Assembly: GCA_963783095.1 (NCBI GenBank)
Contig: CAWAMR010000014.1
Span: 558,001-622,000 of the forward strand
Source of the DNA: CAWAMR01 sp963783095
Lineage (GTDB): Bacteria; Planctomycetota; Planctomycetia; Gemmatales; Gemmataceae
DNA length: 64,000 bases
Direction of reading: 5' to 3'
Shown piece by piece: positions 1 to 10,287 of this stretch (positions are counted from its first letter, which is position 1; every line of letters begins with the position of its first letter). A program made the position numbers and the translations under genes. The notes beneath the pieces were generated by a model, which was not told the DNA's origin, did no database searches, and worked only from the letters and a program-made list of their open reading frames with translations.

Positions 1-5
1 CTTTT

Positions 6-38
6 GTCTTCTCTATGTTCTCTGTGACTCTGTGGTTA
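6..38. repeat. CACAGAG-type intergenic repeat arm
   Basis: This T/C-rich stretch reads TTCTCTGTGACTCTGTGGTT and is the same family as the arms at 13868-14138 and 52471-52622. It lies in the gap before rpsE. Its partner arm, if there is one, is outside the window. The rest of positions 1-78 holds only the rpsE leader, with a GGGAG-type ribosome binding site about 10 bases before the start. Confidence 0.6.
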
Positions 39-78
39 GATACTTTCTACATTTACCTCCCAGTGGGAGTGAGTCCTA

Positions 79-579
79 ATGGCCAGAGATCGCGATAATC
101 GAACGGAATCCAACATCAAGGACTTCGTGGTGAAGATCCGCCGGTGTGCCGCTGTCGTCAAGGGTGGTCGGCGCTTCAGCTTCAATGCTCTCGTCGTTGT
201 TGGCGATGAGAACGGCAAAGTATCTTTCGGCTACGGCAAGGCTAACGAAGTCCCTCCTGCTGTCGAAAAGGCTTTGAAGGACGGCCAGGAAAACCTCCGC
301 CGGCAAAAGAAGATTTCGATGAAGGGTCAAACGATTCCTCATCGCGTTGTGGGTCGATATGGTGCGAGCCGGGTTATTCTTGTCCCGGCGGGTCCAGGAA
401 CCGGCGTGAAGGCCGGTCCCGGTGTGCGAGAAGTGTTGCAAGCTTGTGGGATTCGCAATATCCTGACCAAGACGCACGGCTCAACGAACCCGATCAATCT
501 CGTCAAAGCGACGATTCGCGGTCTATTGCAATTGCGGACACGGGAAGATGTTGCCCGTCTGCGAGGAGTGGAAGTCTGA
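79..579 (+). CDS. rpsE: 30S ribosomal protein S5
   Basis: Ribosomal protein S5 of the small subunit, 166 residues, the normal bacterial length. The N-terminal part carries the double-stranded-RNA-binding S5 fold (about residues 10-75, with VVGDENGKVSFGYGKANEVP) and the C-terminal half carries the S5 C-terminal domain (GPGTGVKAGPGVREVLQACG and the following NPINLVKAT). The start at 79 follows a GGGAG ribosome binding site. The stop overlaps the rplO start (TGATG, 577-581), which suggests translational coupling in the spc operon. rpmD (L30), which sits between rpsE and rplO in many bacteria, is absent here. Confidence 0.97.
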   Translation: MARDRDNRTESNIKDFVVKIRRCAAVVKGGRRFSFNALVVVGDENGKVSFGYGKANEVPPAVEKALKDGQENLRRQKKISMKGQTIPHRVVGRYGASRVILVPAGPGTGVKAGPGVREVLQACGIRNILTKTHGSTNPINLVKATIRGLLQLRTREDVARLRGVEV

Positions 580-1084
580 TGGATCTTACCAACGTGCATG
601 AGGGCGCGCAAAGCGCAAGCTCAAAAAGCGAGTCGGCCGAGGTATCGGTTCCGGACACGGCAAGACCGGCAGCCGGGGTCATAAAGGCCAGTACGCCAGC
701 GCCGGTGCCAAGCTGTTCATGGGAACTTTCGTCGGCGGTCAGACGGCATTCTTTCGACGGGTTCCGAAGCGGGGATTCACCAACGCAACATTTGCTCTCG
801 TCTTCAATGTGGTCAACGTCGGAGACATAGACGACTGTTTTGCCGAGGGTGAAGAAGTCAATCCGCAGACGTTGAACGAAAAGGGATTGGCGAAAAAACC
901 GGCCGATGGTGTCCGTATTCTTGGGAATGGCGAACTGACCAAGAAACTGGTATTCAAGGCACACGGCTTCACCAAGTCGGCGCTCGAAAAAATCGCAGCC
1001 AAAGGCGGGACGGCCGAGGTCATTCCACCCGCGAAGAAGCCGGTCCGGAACAAGATGAAGGCGCGTCCTCCGAAAACGACATGA
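579..1084 (+). CDS. rplO: 50S ribosomal protein L15 (apparent 1-base frameshift near 611)
   Basis: Large-subunit protein L15. The reading frame opened by ATG 579 gives MDLTNVHEGAQ, a normal L15 N-terminus, but the rest (KRKLKKRVGRGIGSGHGKTG, then GHKGQYASAGAKLFMGTF through the C-terminus ending PPKTT) lies in another frame. Adding one A to the AAA run near 611-613 restores a single 168-residue L15. The gene is essential and otherwise intact, so I infer a sequencing or assembly deletion; a real frameshift is less likely. It is coupled to rpsE upstream and followed by a repeat array before secY. Confidence 0.92.
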
Positions 1085-1092
1085 TTCGGAAC

Positions 1093-1173
1093 AGTGTTCA
1101 GTGTTCAGTGTTCAGTGTTCAGATCAAGACATTGGGTTTTTGCTGAAAACTGAAAACTGAAAACTGAAAACTG
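1093..1173. repeat. Palindromic heptad array (AGTGTTC / CTGAAAA units)
   Basis: Four head-to-tail copies of a 7-base unit (AGTGTTC) are followed, after about 22 bases, by tandem CTGAAAA units that are an imperfect reverse complement of the first arm. The array fills the gap between rplO and secY. It belongs to the same family as those at 2571, 22766 and 26586. It could fold into a long hairpin. Confidence 0.8.
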
Positions 1174-1193
1174 TCCCTACAAGGGACTGTTCG

Positions 1194-2567
<1,374 letters not shown>

Positions 2568-2570
2568 GGA

Positions 2571-2703
2571 TTAGTGTTCAGTGTTCGGTGTTCAGTGTTC
2601 AGTGAATCCCAAGAACGGAAGTTAGTCGGGATATTTGGTTTTGCTGAACATTAGGGGATTTTGGTCTTACTGAACACCGAACACTGAACACTGAACACTA
2701 AAA
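2571..2703. repeat. Palindromic heptad array between secY and map
   Basis: The left arm at 2571-2603 (TTAGTGTTCAGTGTTCGGTG and so on) is mirrored by a right arm at 2669-2703 (TACTGAACACCGAACACTGA and so on). The units are 7 bases long. The arms would pair over about 32 bases with a spacer of about 65 bases. It starts a few bases after the secY stop. Confidence 0.85.
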
Positions 2704-2715
2704 CTAGGCGTAGAC

Positions 2716-3551
2716 GTGCTTCGCACTAACACTAACAAAGCCGCCGAACTAAAATCGATGCGTGAAATCGGATTGATGCGAGAGTCCGGAAAGCTCGTCG
2801 CGTCTGCGTGCGCATCTGTCGGGAGATGGCTAAACCGGGTGCGAAAACGATCGAGATCGATCGCGCTGTGGAGGCATTCTTCGCCGGATTTGGTGCGATT
2901 CCGCTCTTCAAAGGTTATCCCGGTCAAAAGGTTCCCTTTCCTGCAAGCACTTGTCTTTCGGTAAACGAACAGGTCGTTCACGGCATCCCAGGCTCCCGGA
3001 CTCTCAAGGAAGGCGACCTGCTGAAGGTTGACACCGCCTGCAAGTACAACGGGTGGTGCGCGGATGCAGCTGTCACGATCCCCATTGGCACGGTTCGACC
3101 GGAACGGCTCAGGCTCTTGAAGGTAGCGCAAGAGGTTCTGCAAATCGCGATCAACGAAATGGGTCGTCGGAAGTGGTGGTCGGAAGTGGCCCTGCGGATG
3201 CAAAAGCACGCCGAACAGGCGGGCTTCAGTGTCGTGCAGCAATACGTCGGGCACGGCATTGGTCGGGATATGCACGAGAACCCGCAAGTGCCGAACTTTG
3301 TGAGCAAAGATCTGCGCGAACGTCACGACTTTCGGCTGGAGCCTGGCTTAGTTTTGGCCGTTGAGCCGATGGTGAATATGGGTCGGCGCGATGTCGATGT
3401 TCTCGGAGATCACTGGACGGTTACCACCAAAGATGGGCTTCCCAGCGTGCACGTCGAACACACTCTGGCCATTACGCCGCAAGGGGTGATGATCGTGACC
3501 GCCGATGAAGAGCTGGGTGTGCCCGCAGCGATTGTCCAACCTCCTGGATAG
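2716..3551 (+). CDS. map: Type I methionine aminopeptidase (apparent 1-base frameshift near 2805)
   Basis: Removes the initiator methionine from nascent proteins. The N-terminal frame from GTG 2716 gives AAELKSMREIGLMRESGKLV, the usual start of MetAP-I. The body lies in another frame from about 2808: ICREMAKPGAKTIEIDRAVE, then CLSVNEQVVHGIPG, the metal ligand region KVDTACKYNGWCADAAVTIP, HGIGRDMHENPQVPN and LAVEPMVNMG. Ligand residues D, D, H, E and E are in their family positions. Adding one G near 2805 (GCGTGCGC to GCGGTGCGC) joins the frames into about 278 residues. I infer an assembly error. It is the last recognisable member of the spc cluster here; infA and rpmJ do not follow. Confidence 0.92.
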
Positions 3552-3628
3552 TCCGATGCTACACTTCGCCCCGTCTTTCGCGATTGGTAATGGTCTATTT
3601 TCGGTCGTGCTTCCTTCTTCCACCGAAG

Positions 3629-4180
3629 CTACTTCTTCTTTGTGAAAGGCGGGATGTCGGTCGGCAACCCAACGCGCATGAAAAGTCGCGCGAATGACTG
3701 AGACAAATGTTCGCGGTATGGTGGCAACAATCGTACTCGGCTGCCGGCTTGGTTTGCAAACTCCTGCGCTAATTGGACGCTCAGAGTAAACAAAGCGTGG
3801 AAATCGATGAGCGCGAAATCCTGCTCCAATCCAGGGATCTTGCATTCGTTCAGGACGTGATAGAACGGACGACGTCCTTTGCGGACTTCTTCCCAGGCTT
3901 CATCCTTGCGAAACACTGGATGATCGGCGAGATCTTTCTTCGCGTAAAACGGGCAAAGCAGGACATCGGTCGCCTCACATTCTCCATCGGCGCGGATAGC
4001 TAGATCGCACGATTGCGTCAGCACCACAGCATCAACCGTTTCCCGCTCCATAATGCCATTGTTCACATGGGCCAGTGTTCGCGGCAGCACGAAGTGTGGA
4101 CAACCACGTAATAGGTCGCCCTGTTCGAGAAGAAACCCGCTCGTGACGCTGAACCACGGGTAATCGGGATGGTTGGTCAC
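3629..4180 (-). CDS. Conserved hypothetical protein, second gene of a two-gene unit
   Basis: 183 residues, soluble, no signal peptide. Not assigned to a named family. The visible hallmark is VVLTQSCDLAIRADG (about residues 50-65) followed by a cysteine in LLCPFYAK and an acidic/aromatic core (ALIDFHALFTLSVQLAQEFA). The C-terminal third is basic and helical and resembles a binding region. It starts with GTG 4180, three bases after the stop of the upstream gene, with a GAGGAAG ribosome binding site lying inside that gene, so the two are translationally coupled. The pair could be a toxin-antitoxin-like module, but that rests only on size and coupling. Confidence 0.7.
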   Translation of the reverse strand: MTNHPDYPWFSVTSGFLLEQGDLLRGCPHFVLPRTLAHVNNGIMERETVDAVVLTQSCDLAIRADGECEATDVLLCPFYAKKDLADHPVFRKDEAWEEVRKGRRPFYHVLNECKIPGLEQDFALIDFHALFTLSVQLAQEFANQAGSRVRLLPPYREHLSQSFARLFMRVGLPTDIPPFTKKK

Positions 4181-4183
4181 GAG

Positions 4184-4480
4184 TTAATCTTCCTCATCAG
4201 ATGAGTAAGCCGGCATTGGTACGCGGCCAACGTCGATCGTGCTGATTTGTATCATCGTGCGTTCTCGTTGTTTTGCGCTGATTCGACCGGCATCTTCAAT
4301 GATGTCCGGCTCCGGCGACGTAAATGGTTTCGTTACCAATGCGCTTGGACCGGACAATTCAACTGGCGCATCGGGGGCAATCAGAGTGATCAAAACCTGT
4401 TTGCCCTCGAATTCGGCCAAGGGCTGACCGAAGCACAACTGGCCCTTGTGGACTTCGCCGATGAATGTGGCGCTCACCAT
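4184..4480 (-). CDS. Small hypothetical protein, first gene of a two-gene unit
   Basis: 98 residues. The N-terminal 35 residues (ATFIGEVHKGQLCFGQPLAE then FEGKQVLITLI) have the beta-hairpin look of small DUF104/AF2212-type proteins (pattern of an expressed strand, G-x-L, then E/G-K/T-x-V-x-I-T-L). The C-terminal half is polar and acidic, ending SSDEED. It is transcribed away from rsmA and immediately precedes the 183-residue gene. The similarity to antitoxin-like proteins is weak and inferred by eye. Confidence 0.65.
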   Translation of the reverse strand: MVSATFIGEVHKGQLCFGQPLAEFEGKQVLITLIAPDAPVELSGPSALVTKPFTSPEPDIIEDAGRISAKQRERTMIQISTIDVGRVPMPAYSSDEED

Positions 4481-4622
4481 GCTTCGTTCTCCTTTTCATT
4501 CCGCCACATGCTTATGACCGTTATGCATTATACCAGTCCTCTGCCGCGAATAGCACGAAATCGCTGTAAATTGAACTTATGCAATCATGCTCCATAGGCG
4601 ACACTTTTTGTACAACAACCGT

Positions 4623-5522
4623 ATGACAGAAACTACCGACCCCCGGCAGACACTCTCCTATATTCGCGACCTCATCATGTCGCATGGGCTGTCCCCCAAG
4701 AACAAGATGGGACAGAATTTCCTCGTTGACCTCAACCTCGTCGATCTCATCATTGCTACCGCGGAACTGGACCGGGAAGACTCGATTCTCGAAGTCGGCA
4801 CCGGAACCGGAGGTTTGACCGCCCGGCTTTCGGATCATGCCGGAGCAGTTCTCAGTGTCGAACTCGATACCGATTTTCACCGGATGGCTTCTCATCTTTT
4901 GCGGAAGAGAACCAATATCCAGTTAATTCACGCCGACATTCTAGCCGGAAAGAACGAGCTGAATCCTGGTGTAGTCGCTGCTTGGGATCAACTTTCTGCG
5001 ACTCATGGATGCGCTCGGCGAAAGCTTGTCGCAAATTTGCCCTACGTGGTCGCGACACCTGTGATCGGAAATCTGCTCATCTCCGACATTGCCCTGGAAC
5101 GCATGGTTGTGATGGTCCAATGGGAGCTCGCGGAACGGATGATTGCGGAGGTCGGCACCAAGGAATATAGTTCTCTGGCCGTCCTGATACAAAGTGTTGC
5201 CGATGTTCAAATCGTACGCAGGCTCGCTCCAACGGTATTCTGGCCCAAACCCCAAGTTGATTCCGCGATCGTTTGCATTCGACCGAACCCTACCAAGCGA
5301 GCGCTGATACCGAGTGTCCCAGCATTCCGCGTGTTCTTGCGCGATTTATACACGCATCGTCGCAAAAATCTTCGACAGGCTCTGGCGGGTTGGCCGACCG
5401 GACGCAAGGACAAAAAGGAAGTGGATGCGAAGCTCGCCGAACTGGGAATCGACGGAACAGTTCGAGCGGAGACTTTAGATCTGGCAACACATCGGCGATT
5501 ATGTGAGGCGTTCGGAGAGTAG
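4623..5522 (+). CDS. rsmA: 16S rRNA (adenine1518/1519-N6)-dimethyltransferase KsgA/RsmA
   Basis: Dimethylates two adjacent adenines near the 3' end of 16S rRNA using S-adenosylmethionine. 299 residues from ATG 4623, the start chosen because MTETTDPRQTLSYIRDLIMS leads straight into the family N-terminus. Motifs: KNKMGQNFLVDLNLVD, the SAM-binding ILEVGTGTGGLTARL, the acidic loop VELDTDFHR, and the catalytic NLPYVVATPVI. The C-terminal helical domain (FLRDLYTHRRKNLRQALAG) is complete. It is divergent from the two-gene unit at 3629-4480. A frame open further upstream to 4587 adds residues unlike the family. Confidence 0.96.
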   Translation: MTETTDPRQTLSYIRDLIMSHGLSPKNKMGQNFLVDLNLVDLIIATAELDREDSILEVGTGTGGLTARLSDHAGAVLSVELDTDFHRMASHLLRKRTNIQLIHADILAGKNELNPGVVAAWDQLSATHGCARRKLVANLPYVVATPVIGNLLISDIALERMVVMVQWELAERMIAEVGTKEYSSLAVLIQSVADVQIVRRLAPTVFWPKPQVDSAIVCIRPNPTKRALIPSVPAFRVFLRDLYTHRRKNLRQALAGWPTGRKDKKEVDAKLAELGIDGTVRAETLDLATHRRLCEAFGE

Positions 5523-5568
5523 CGCCGAAGCAGGTAATCAGCAAGTCATCGTTTCGCAAAGGTGTAAC

Positions 5569-6750
5569 ATGACAACAATGCAACGATTGGGAATCGTCCA
5601 TGCGTTTCTGATTCTGTCCGGGATTGTCTCAGGCCAGGAGCCCAAAGTGCGCGCTGTTCTCAGGGGACATACCGCAGCCGTCGAATCGCTGGTATTCAGC
5701 CCGGATGGCAAGACCCTGGCCTCATGCGAGGGTTACAGGCCGGATCTCGCTTCATTCGAATTTGGAAAGTGGGATGTGGATTTCGATCGCTCCATCATGC
5801 TTTGGGATGTCGCAACAGGCAAAAACACTTTCACCATGAAAGGACCAGGTTGGTGGTCGCTCGCATTCAGCCCCGATAGCAAGATGCTGGCCTCGGGCGG
5901 TGAGGACATCATTACTTTGTGGAACGTGAGCACCGGCAAGAGCGTTACCAAACTCGAAGGAGGATCTCGGTCCTTGGTGGCATTCAGCCCGGATGGCAAG
6001 ACTCTGGCGTCGGGGGGAACATTTTGCGCTAGCGAGATGTACTTTTGGGACGTTGCCACTCGAAAGCGATCTGCGAATCTCGGTGAAATCATAGACGCGA
6101 TGGCCTTTTCAGATGATGGAAAGACTTTGATCGCGGAATGTGAAGGCGGGAGGATCAAACGATGGAATGTAGCCACCGGCAAGAAGACCCCACTGATGCT
6201 GAAACCCGCCGAGAAGGTGCGGATCGAAAATCTCATCGGCAAACTGCGCGGCGAATTAACGACCGATGAACAAACAAAAGCAGCCCAGGAACTATTAGCC
6301 ATCGGTCCCGTTGCTGTCGATATGCTCTATCAGGCAACTGAACACAAGGACGAGATAATTGGAATGCGGGCTACCAGGCTGATCGATAAACTGGATTCCG
6401 GACGAAGTGCACGCTATACAACATTCAGCCCAGATGGTGGAACACTGGCAGCGGTGTGGCGCGACAACGTCACATTGTGGCATGTCGCCGCTTTCAAGGA
6501 ACGAACCGATCTTGGAGAACACCAAGGTGCGATAACGTGTCTGGCGTTCAGCCCCAGTGGCAAGTTGCTGGCATCCGCAAGTGATGACGACACGGTCAAA
6601 ATATGGAATGTAGCAACGGCCAAGGAACTAATGACGCTCAAGGAACATCGGACAGTATTTTCCCTGGCGTTCAGTCCGGATGGCAAAACACTGGCAACGG
6701 GCAGTAAGGACAAAACCATCAAGCTTTGGAATCTTGGCATGGCCAAGTAG
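5569..6750 (+). CDS. Exported WD40-repeat protein with helical insert
   Basis: 393 residues from ATG 5569, with a signal peptide (MQRLGIVHAFLILSGIVSGQ) and then beta-propeller blades carrying the FSPDGKTLAS and LWDVATGK signatures. About seven blades can be counted. Between the fourth and fifth blades lies a helical insert of about 75 residues (around residues 200-270, with VRIENLIGKLRGELTTDEQT and LLAIGPVAVDMLYQATE), which looks like a HEAT-type unit. Such propellers act as protein scaffolds outside the cytoplasm; the partner is unknown. It starts 46 bases after rsmA and converges with the Mrp gene. Confidence 0.9.
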   Translation: MTTMQRLGIVHAFLILSGIVSGQEPKVRAVLRGHTAAVESLVFSPDGKTLASCEGYRPDLASFEFGKWDVDFDRSIMLWDVATGKNTFTMKGPGWWSLAFSPDSKMLASGGEDIITLWNVSTGKSVTKLEGGSRSLVAFSPDGKTLASGGTFCASEMYFWDVATRKRSANLGEIIDAMAFSDDGKTLIAECEGGRIKRWNVATGKKTPLMLKPAEKVRIENLIGKLRGELTTDEQTKAAQELLAIGPVAVDMLYQATEHKDEIIGMRATRLIDKLDSGRSARYTTFSPDGGTLAAVWRDNVTLWHVAAFKERTDLGEHQGAITCLAFSPSGKLLASASDDDTVKIWNVATAKELMTLKEHRTVFSLAFSPDGKTLATGSKDKTIKLWNLGMAK

Positions 6751-6774
6751 CACAAATTCGTGCATTCAGAACCA

Positions 6775-7596
6775 TCATAACTGCACGTCCGGCAAGTGAT
6801 CCTGCGTTGCTCCGCTTTTCTTCGATTCCTCGATCACTGCCGCCGCCAACTTCAGATAGGCGATCGAGACCGGAGCATCGGGATACTTCATCACCATCGG
6901 CATGCCGGCATCGCCGCAGGCCGCGACGCGCGGGTCGATCGGAATCTCGCCCAAGAGCGGAACCCCGGCTTCCTGGGCCAATTTCAGACCGCCGCCATGA
7001 CTGAAAATCTCGTATCGTTTGCCGTCATCGCCGACGAAGTAGCTCATGTTCTCGATGATCCCAATCACCGGCACGCGCACTTCGCGGAACATCCGCAACC
7101 CCTTCCGTGCATCGATCAGGCTGATGTCTTGCGGAGTGGTCACGATGATTGCACCGGTGATAGGCGCTTGTTGCGTGAGGGTAAGTTGGGCATCGCCGGT
7201 ACCTGGCGGGAGATCAATCACCAGGAAATCGAGCATTCCCCAATCGACCTGGGCAAGAAACGAACCGACTGCCTGCGCTACTTTCGGACCGCGCCAGATG
7301 ACGGCCTGATTGGGATCGACGAGAAATCCCATCGACATGAGTTTTAACCCATATCGGACCATGGGAAACGATGCGGTATTCTGATCGACCAGACCCAGGC
7401 CCATCATGGTCGGGACGCTGGGGCCGTAAATGTCGGCATCCATCAACCCGACTTTTTGACCGTGCGCTTGCAGAGCCAGCGCGAGATTGGCGGCAACGGT
7501 CGATTTGCCGACGCCCCCTTTTCCGCTGGCGACCGCGATCATGTATTTGACACCTGGCAACGCCATTTTCTGTGGCATTCCTGGATGGGGTTGCAT
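6775..7596 (-). CDS. Mrp/ApbC-type iron-sulfur cluster carrier ATPase
   Basis: 273 residues, a P-loop ATPase of the Mrp/NBP35 family that carries or inserts Fe-S clusters. The deviant Walker A motif is GKGGVGKSTVAANLA at about residue 25. Further signatures are LMDADIYGPSVPTMMG, the family switch region DFLVIDLPPGTGDAQLTLTQ, and IGIIENMSYF. The usual N-terminal FeS-assembly (DUF59) extension is missing. The CxxC pair that often follows ENMSYF is also missing (it reads FVGDDGKRYEIFSHGGG), so cluster binding may differ. It begins 15 bases after the HEAT-repeat gene and is probably co-transcribed with it. Confidence 0.9.
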   Translation of the reverse strand: MQPHPGMPQKMALPGVKYMIAVASGKGGVGKSTVAANLALALQAHGQKVGLMDADIYGPSVPTMMGLGLVDQNTASFPMVRYGLKLMSMGFLVDPNQAVIWRGPKVAQAVGSFLAQVDWGMLDFLVIDLPPGTGDAQLTLTQQAPITGAIIVTTPQDISLIDARKGLRMFREVRVPVIGIIENMSYFVGDDGKRYEIFSHGGGLKLAQEAGVPLLGEIPIDPRVAACGDAGMPMVMKYPDAPVSIAYLKLAAAVIEESKKSGATQDHLPDVQL

Positions 7597-7611
7597 TCAA
7601 TTCTCCTTCAA

Positions 7612-8820
7612 TCATCCTGCTATCTCGGCCTTTTTCTCTTCCTCCACTTCGACCTCTTCCACTCTTGGCGGGTTCGCAAGAGCTTGTCGCAGCCTGAGTT
7701 TGTTTAACGTCCGGGCTGCATGCTCGCGGACCTTGGCATCCTGGTCCACTTCCGAGATGTTTTCCAGAAGCGATATCGCTCCCAGCGCGGGCGTTCCCAT
7801 CTGACCCAGATTGAATGCAGCTAACATGCGCACCACGTTGTCTCGATCGGTCAATGCCCGAATCAAGGCGTCGGCAACTTCCTGCGATTCCTTCCCTAAC
7901 ACGACCATGGGACGGATCAGGTGATAGTCGCGCGTCAGCCCCATGTGTTCGAAGGCATCGATCATCTCAGGCAATGCCTCAACCGCCATTTTGCCCATTT
8001 TGGCGAGCGTTTCTGCGATTTCATGGCGAAATGCCGCCTCGGGGGCATACTTCATCGCCAGCTTGAACAACGGCAATGATTCCGTCCCAATAGTCGTACC
8101 ATCTTCCGAAACCGAGTCCATGATCTTGCGGACGGCCTTCATCACGGAGCCGCTCTTGTCCGATTTCTTGCCGGTCTTTTCCAGTAAACGACCCAGAGTT
8201 GCTTGAATATCGATCTTGTAAGCGGCCACGAAACTTCGGTTTTCAGGCCCCAATGACGGCCAAAGATCGGGCAGAATTCCAGGTCCAAAAGCCGGGAGTC
8301 CAACGCGGGCTACCGCGTCCGGCACGACTGCTCCCGCTTTTTCGCTCAGGCATTTGAGGAATAATTGAACGAGCCGAAGATCGGCCACCGTGCCCCGGCG
8401 AGCAGCAGCTTCGATGGTCTCCACCTGTTCCGGCGGCTTGGCTCGTTTGGCGAAAGGCCGCGTTTCGGGAATCAGCTTATACAGCGAGTCCATCGGCATC
8501 GGCGTCGACCAGAAATTGCCTTCCGGTATCTCCTTGATCTCTCCTCGCGGCGCGGAATACTCGACCAATGTCTTCCGGGCAAGCATCGATTTTTCCAACA
8601 TATCGAGCAGTGGATAAGGGATCTCATCCTGGTCGGCTTCCAGAGTACGTCTGGCATCATCGGCCAGCGGGGCGAGTTCCGGCACTTGCTGGGAAAGCGT
8701 TTGCAATTCACCCGCGGTTTTTTGAAGTTTGGAGACACCGCCGACATCGCATCCGGCGGTAACAACATGAATCACGTTGTTCGCCAAATCGATGAGCACT
8801 TCTTTTGCCGTAGCGGCCAT
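7612..8820 (-). CDS. HEAT-repeat domain protein
   Basis: 402 residues from ATG 8820, chosen because AAAGGA stands about 10 bases before it; a GTG nine codons upstream is possible. No signal peptide. The sequence is almost wholly helical; the last 120 residues contain HEAT-type units (NVVRMLAAFNLGQMGTPALG, then AKVREHAARTLNKLR). The C-terminus is charged (VEEVEVEEEKKAEIAG). It probably acts as a cytoplasmic scaffold. It precedes the Mrp ATPase in one transcription unit, but no functional link can be read from the sequence. Confidence 0.85.
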   Translation of the reverse strand: MAATAKEVLIDLANNVIHVVTAGCDVGGVSKLQKTAGELQTLSQQVPELAPLADDARRTLEADQDEIPYPLLDMLEKSMLARKTLVEYSAPRGEIKEIPEGNFWSTPMPMDSLYKLIPETRPFAKRAKPPEQVETIEAAARRGTVADLRLVQLFLKCLSEKAGAVVPDAVARVGLPAFGPGILPDLWPSLGPENRSFVAAYKIDIQATLGRLLEKTGKKSDKSGSVMKAVRKIMDSVSEDGTTIGTESLPLFKLAMKYAPEAAFRHEIAETLAKMGKMAVEALPEMIDAFEHMGLTRDYHLIRPMVVLGKESQEVADALIRALTDRDNVVRMLAAFNLGQMGTPALGAISLLENISEVDQDAKVREHAARTLNKLRLRQALANPPRVEEVEVEEEKKAEIAG

Positions 8821-8959
8821 CTGGATTTCATCCTTTCTAACTCTCACCTCGGATCGCTCGGAGAGCAGATTCAGCGCGATATTTTGCGAAATAAGGCATC
8901 ATCCAAATAGCTATAGTATGAAGATTTGCGGACAAACGCCACTATGCAGAGTTGCTTTG

Positions 8960-9127
8960 AGCAATAACTCCAAATCACAATCAACAAATTCCAAACGACC
9001 TGCAACACACAAACGAATATAAAATCTCAAGATGAGTTTGTGCAAAGAGTTAGGCTTCGTTTGAGTTTTGGGATTTGTGATTTGTTTGAGTTTTGGGATT
9101 TGTGATTTGGAGTTTTTGTGCAAGGCT
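8960..9127. repeat. CAAATC-type palindromic heptad element
   Basis: The left arm (AACTCCAAATCACAATCAAC and following A/C-rich DNA) is mirrored by a right arm (GGGATTTGTGATTTGGAG) made of repeated seven-base units. The right arm runs into the 3' end of truD, whose last roughly 25 codons and stop lie inside it. Related copies occur at 11706-11765, 12570-12600 and 17034-17460. Confidence 0.8.
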
Positions 9128-10287
9128 ATGCTGAGTCACTCTTTTGACCACCATTGTCGCGTACGCACCTCGCGGCAACTCGAACCGCAACATCAGCTTT
9201 GATCGGCCCCGATGTCTCTCGTCGGGTTCGATCGTTTCGAGTTTTTCCGGGCGGATCATTGCCGCTCGATCCCCCTTGCTGAAGAATGGCTTGCGCATCC
9301 CATTGATCTTCATTTGGTCGAGCGAAATTCCCTCTTCGGCCATGATCGCTTCAATCAGAGAAGCCCAGCCGGCCGAAGGGTCGATGCGCAGTTGCGCTGA
9401 GGGCAAAGGAAGGTGCAGAGTTTCCCATTCTGCCCGACACTCCGAGGAAATCCCCATTGGCACCGGAAAATCCCCAAGTTGAAGCGATATCGTGCCGAGT
9501 TGCTCGCGGGTCAGGTGTGTCTCCAACCAGCGGGCCAGCATCCGGTTCCATAAGTGACTTTGCCAGGCGGCAAGGTATAGTCCTTGCAGTTCCGGACGCA
9601 ATCGTGCCATCGCGCCGCGAAAGTCACCGGGGTGATGGGCCAGAAAATCGATGAGCCGGCGGGTCGGCCCCTGCCTCAATTTCGTTCGGCACGCCGGCCA
9701 ATCGCCCCAGTGCGCTCGCAGGATTGCCTTCTCCTTTTTCGCATCGGCTCGATCGTGTTCATAGGGAGCCATCAGCGCCAGTTTCAGCGCTGACTCGAAG
9801 TTGCCGAGCACCATTTCCTTCGCAACAAACGATTGACCATCACCAACCGAACCAAATCGTTGATCGTCGAAGTAGTTCGGCACGCCGACCTCTGCGATTT
9901 CCGTGAGTGCTCTCCGGCGCGGTCAACATCAGTTGCCGACAGATCTCGCAGAGCAATGGTAAAGCGATTGGCAAGAATATCGTGGGATGTATACTCATGA
10001 GCCACTTGCCCCAGATAGTGGACATTGAAATCCGGATGGGTGAAATCTCGCTTGGGGCCGTCGAAGATTGTCAGATATTGTAGCGTGTGTGCATAACGAT
10101 CCTTCAAGCCTCCGAAGGAGAATTGGCGAAGCTCTGTCTTCCAGCGGCGACGGACCATCTCAATGGCATCCGGCGTGGTCCAGTTGCGTTTTTCAAGTCG
10201 ATAGTACGCAAACGGACCTTCGTTCCCCGCGGTCATAGCGGTCAGCTCTTCGACGTGAAAATCATCGGGGGATTGTTTCAGTTTCAT
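9050..10287 (-). CDS. truD: tRNA pseudouridine(13) synthase TruD (apparent 1-base frameshift near 9907)
   Basis: Makes pseudouridine 13 in tRNA. The N-terminal frame (10287 to about 9910) has the TruD opening MKLKQSPDDFHVEELTAM and the catalytic-loop motif FGGLKDRYAHTLQYLTI, whose aspartate is the catalytic residue. The rest lies in another frame: PNYFDDQRFGSVG, the TRUD insertion domain and RFELPRGAYATMVVKRV. Adding one G (GAGCACTC to GAGGCACTC) gives DRAGEALTEIAEVGVPNYF, the expected family sequence. The start overlaps the lpdA stop (ATGA). Authentic similarity ends near VVKRV; the last 25 or so residues are translated repeat DNA. Confidence 0.9.

Noticed and set aside
579..830. Programmed frameshift in rplO
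   Set aside because: One A restores a normal L15, no slippery signal typical of recoding is evident, and many other genes in the window carry similar indels.
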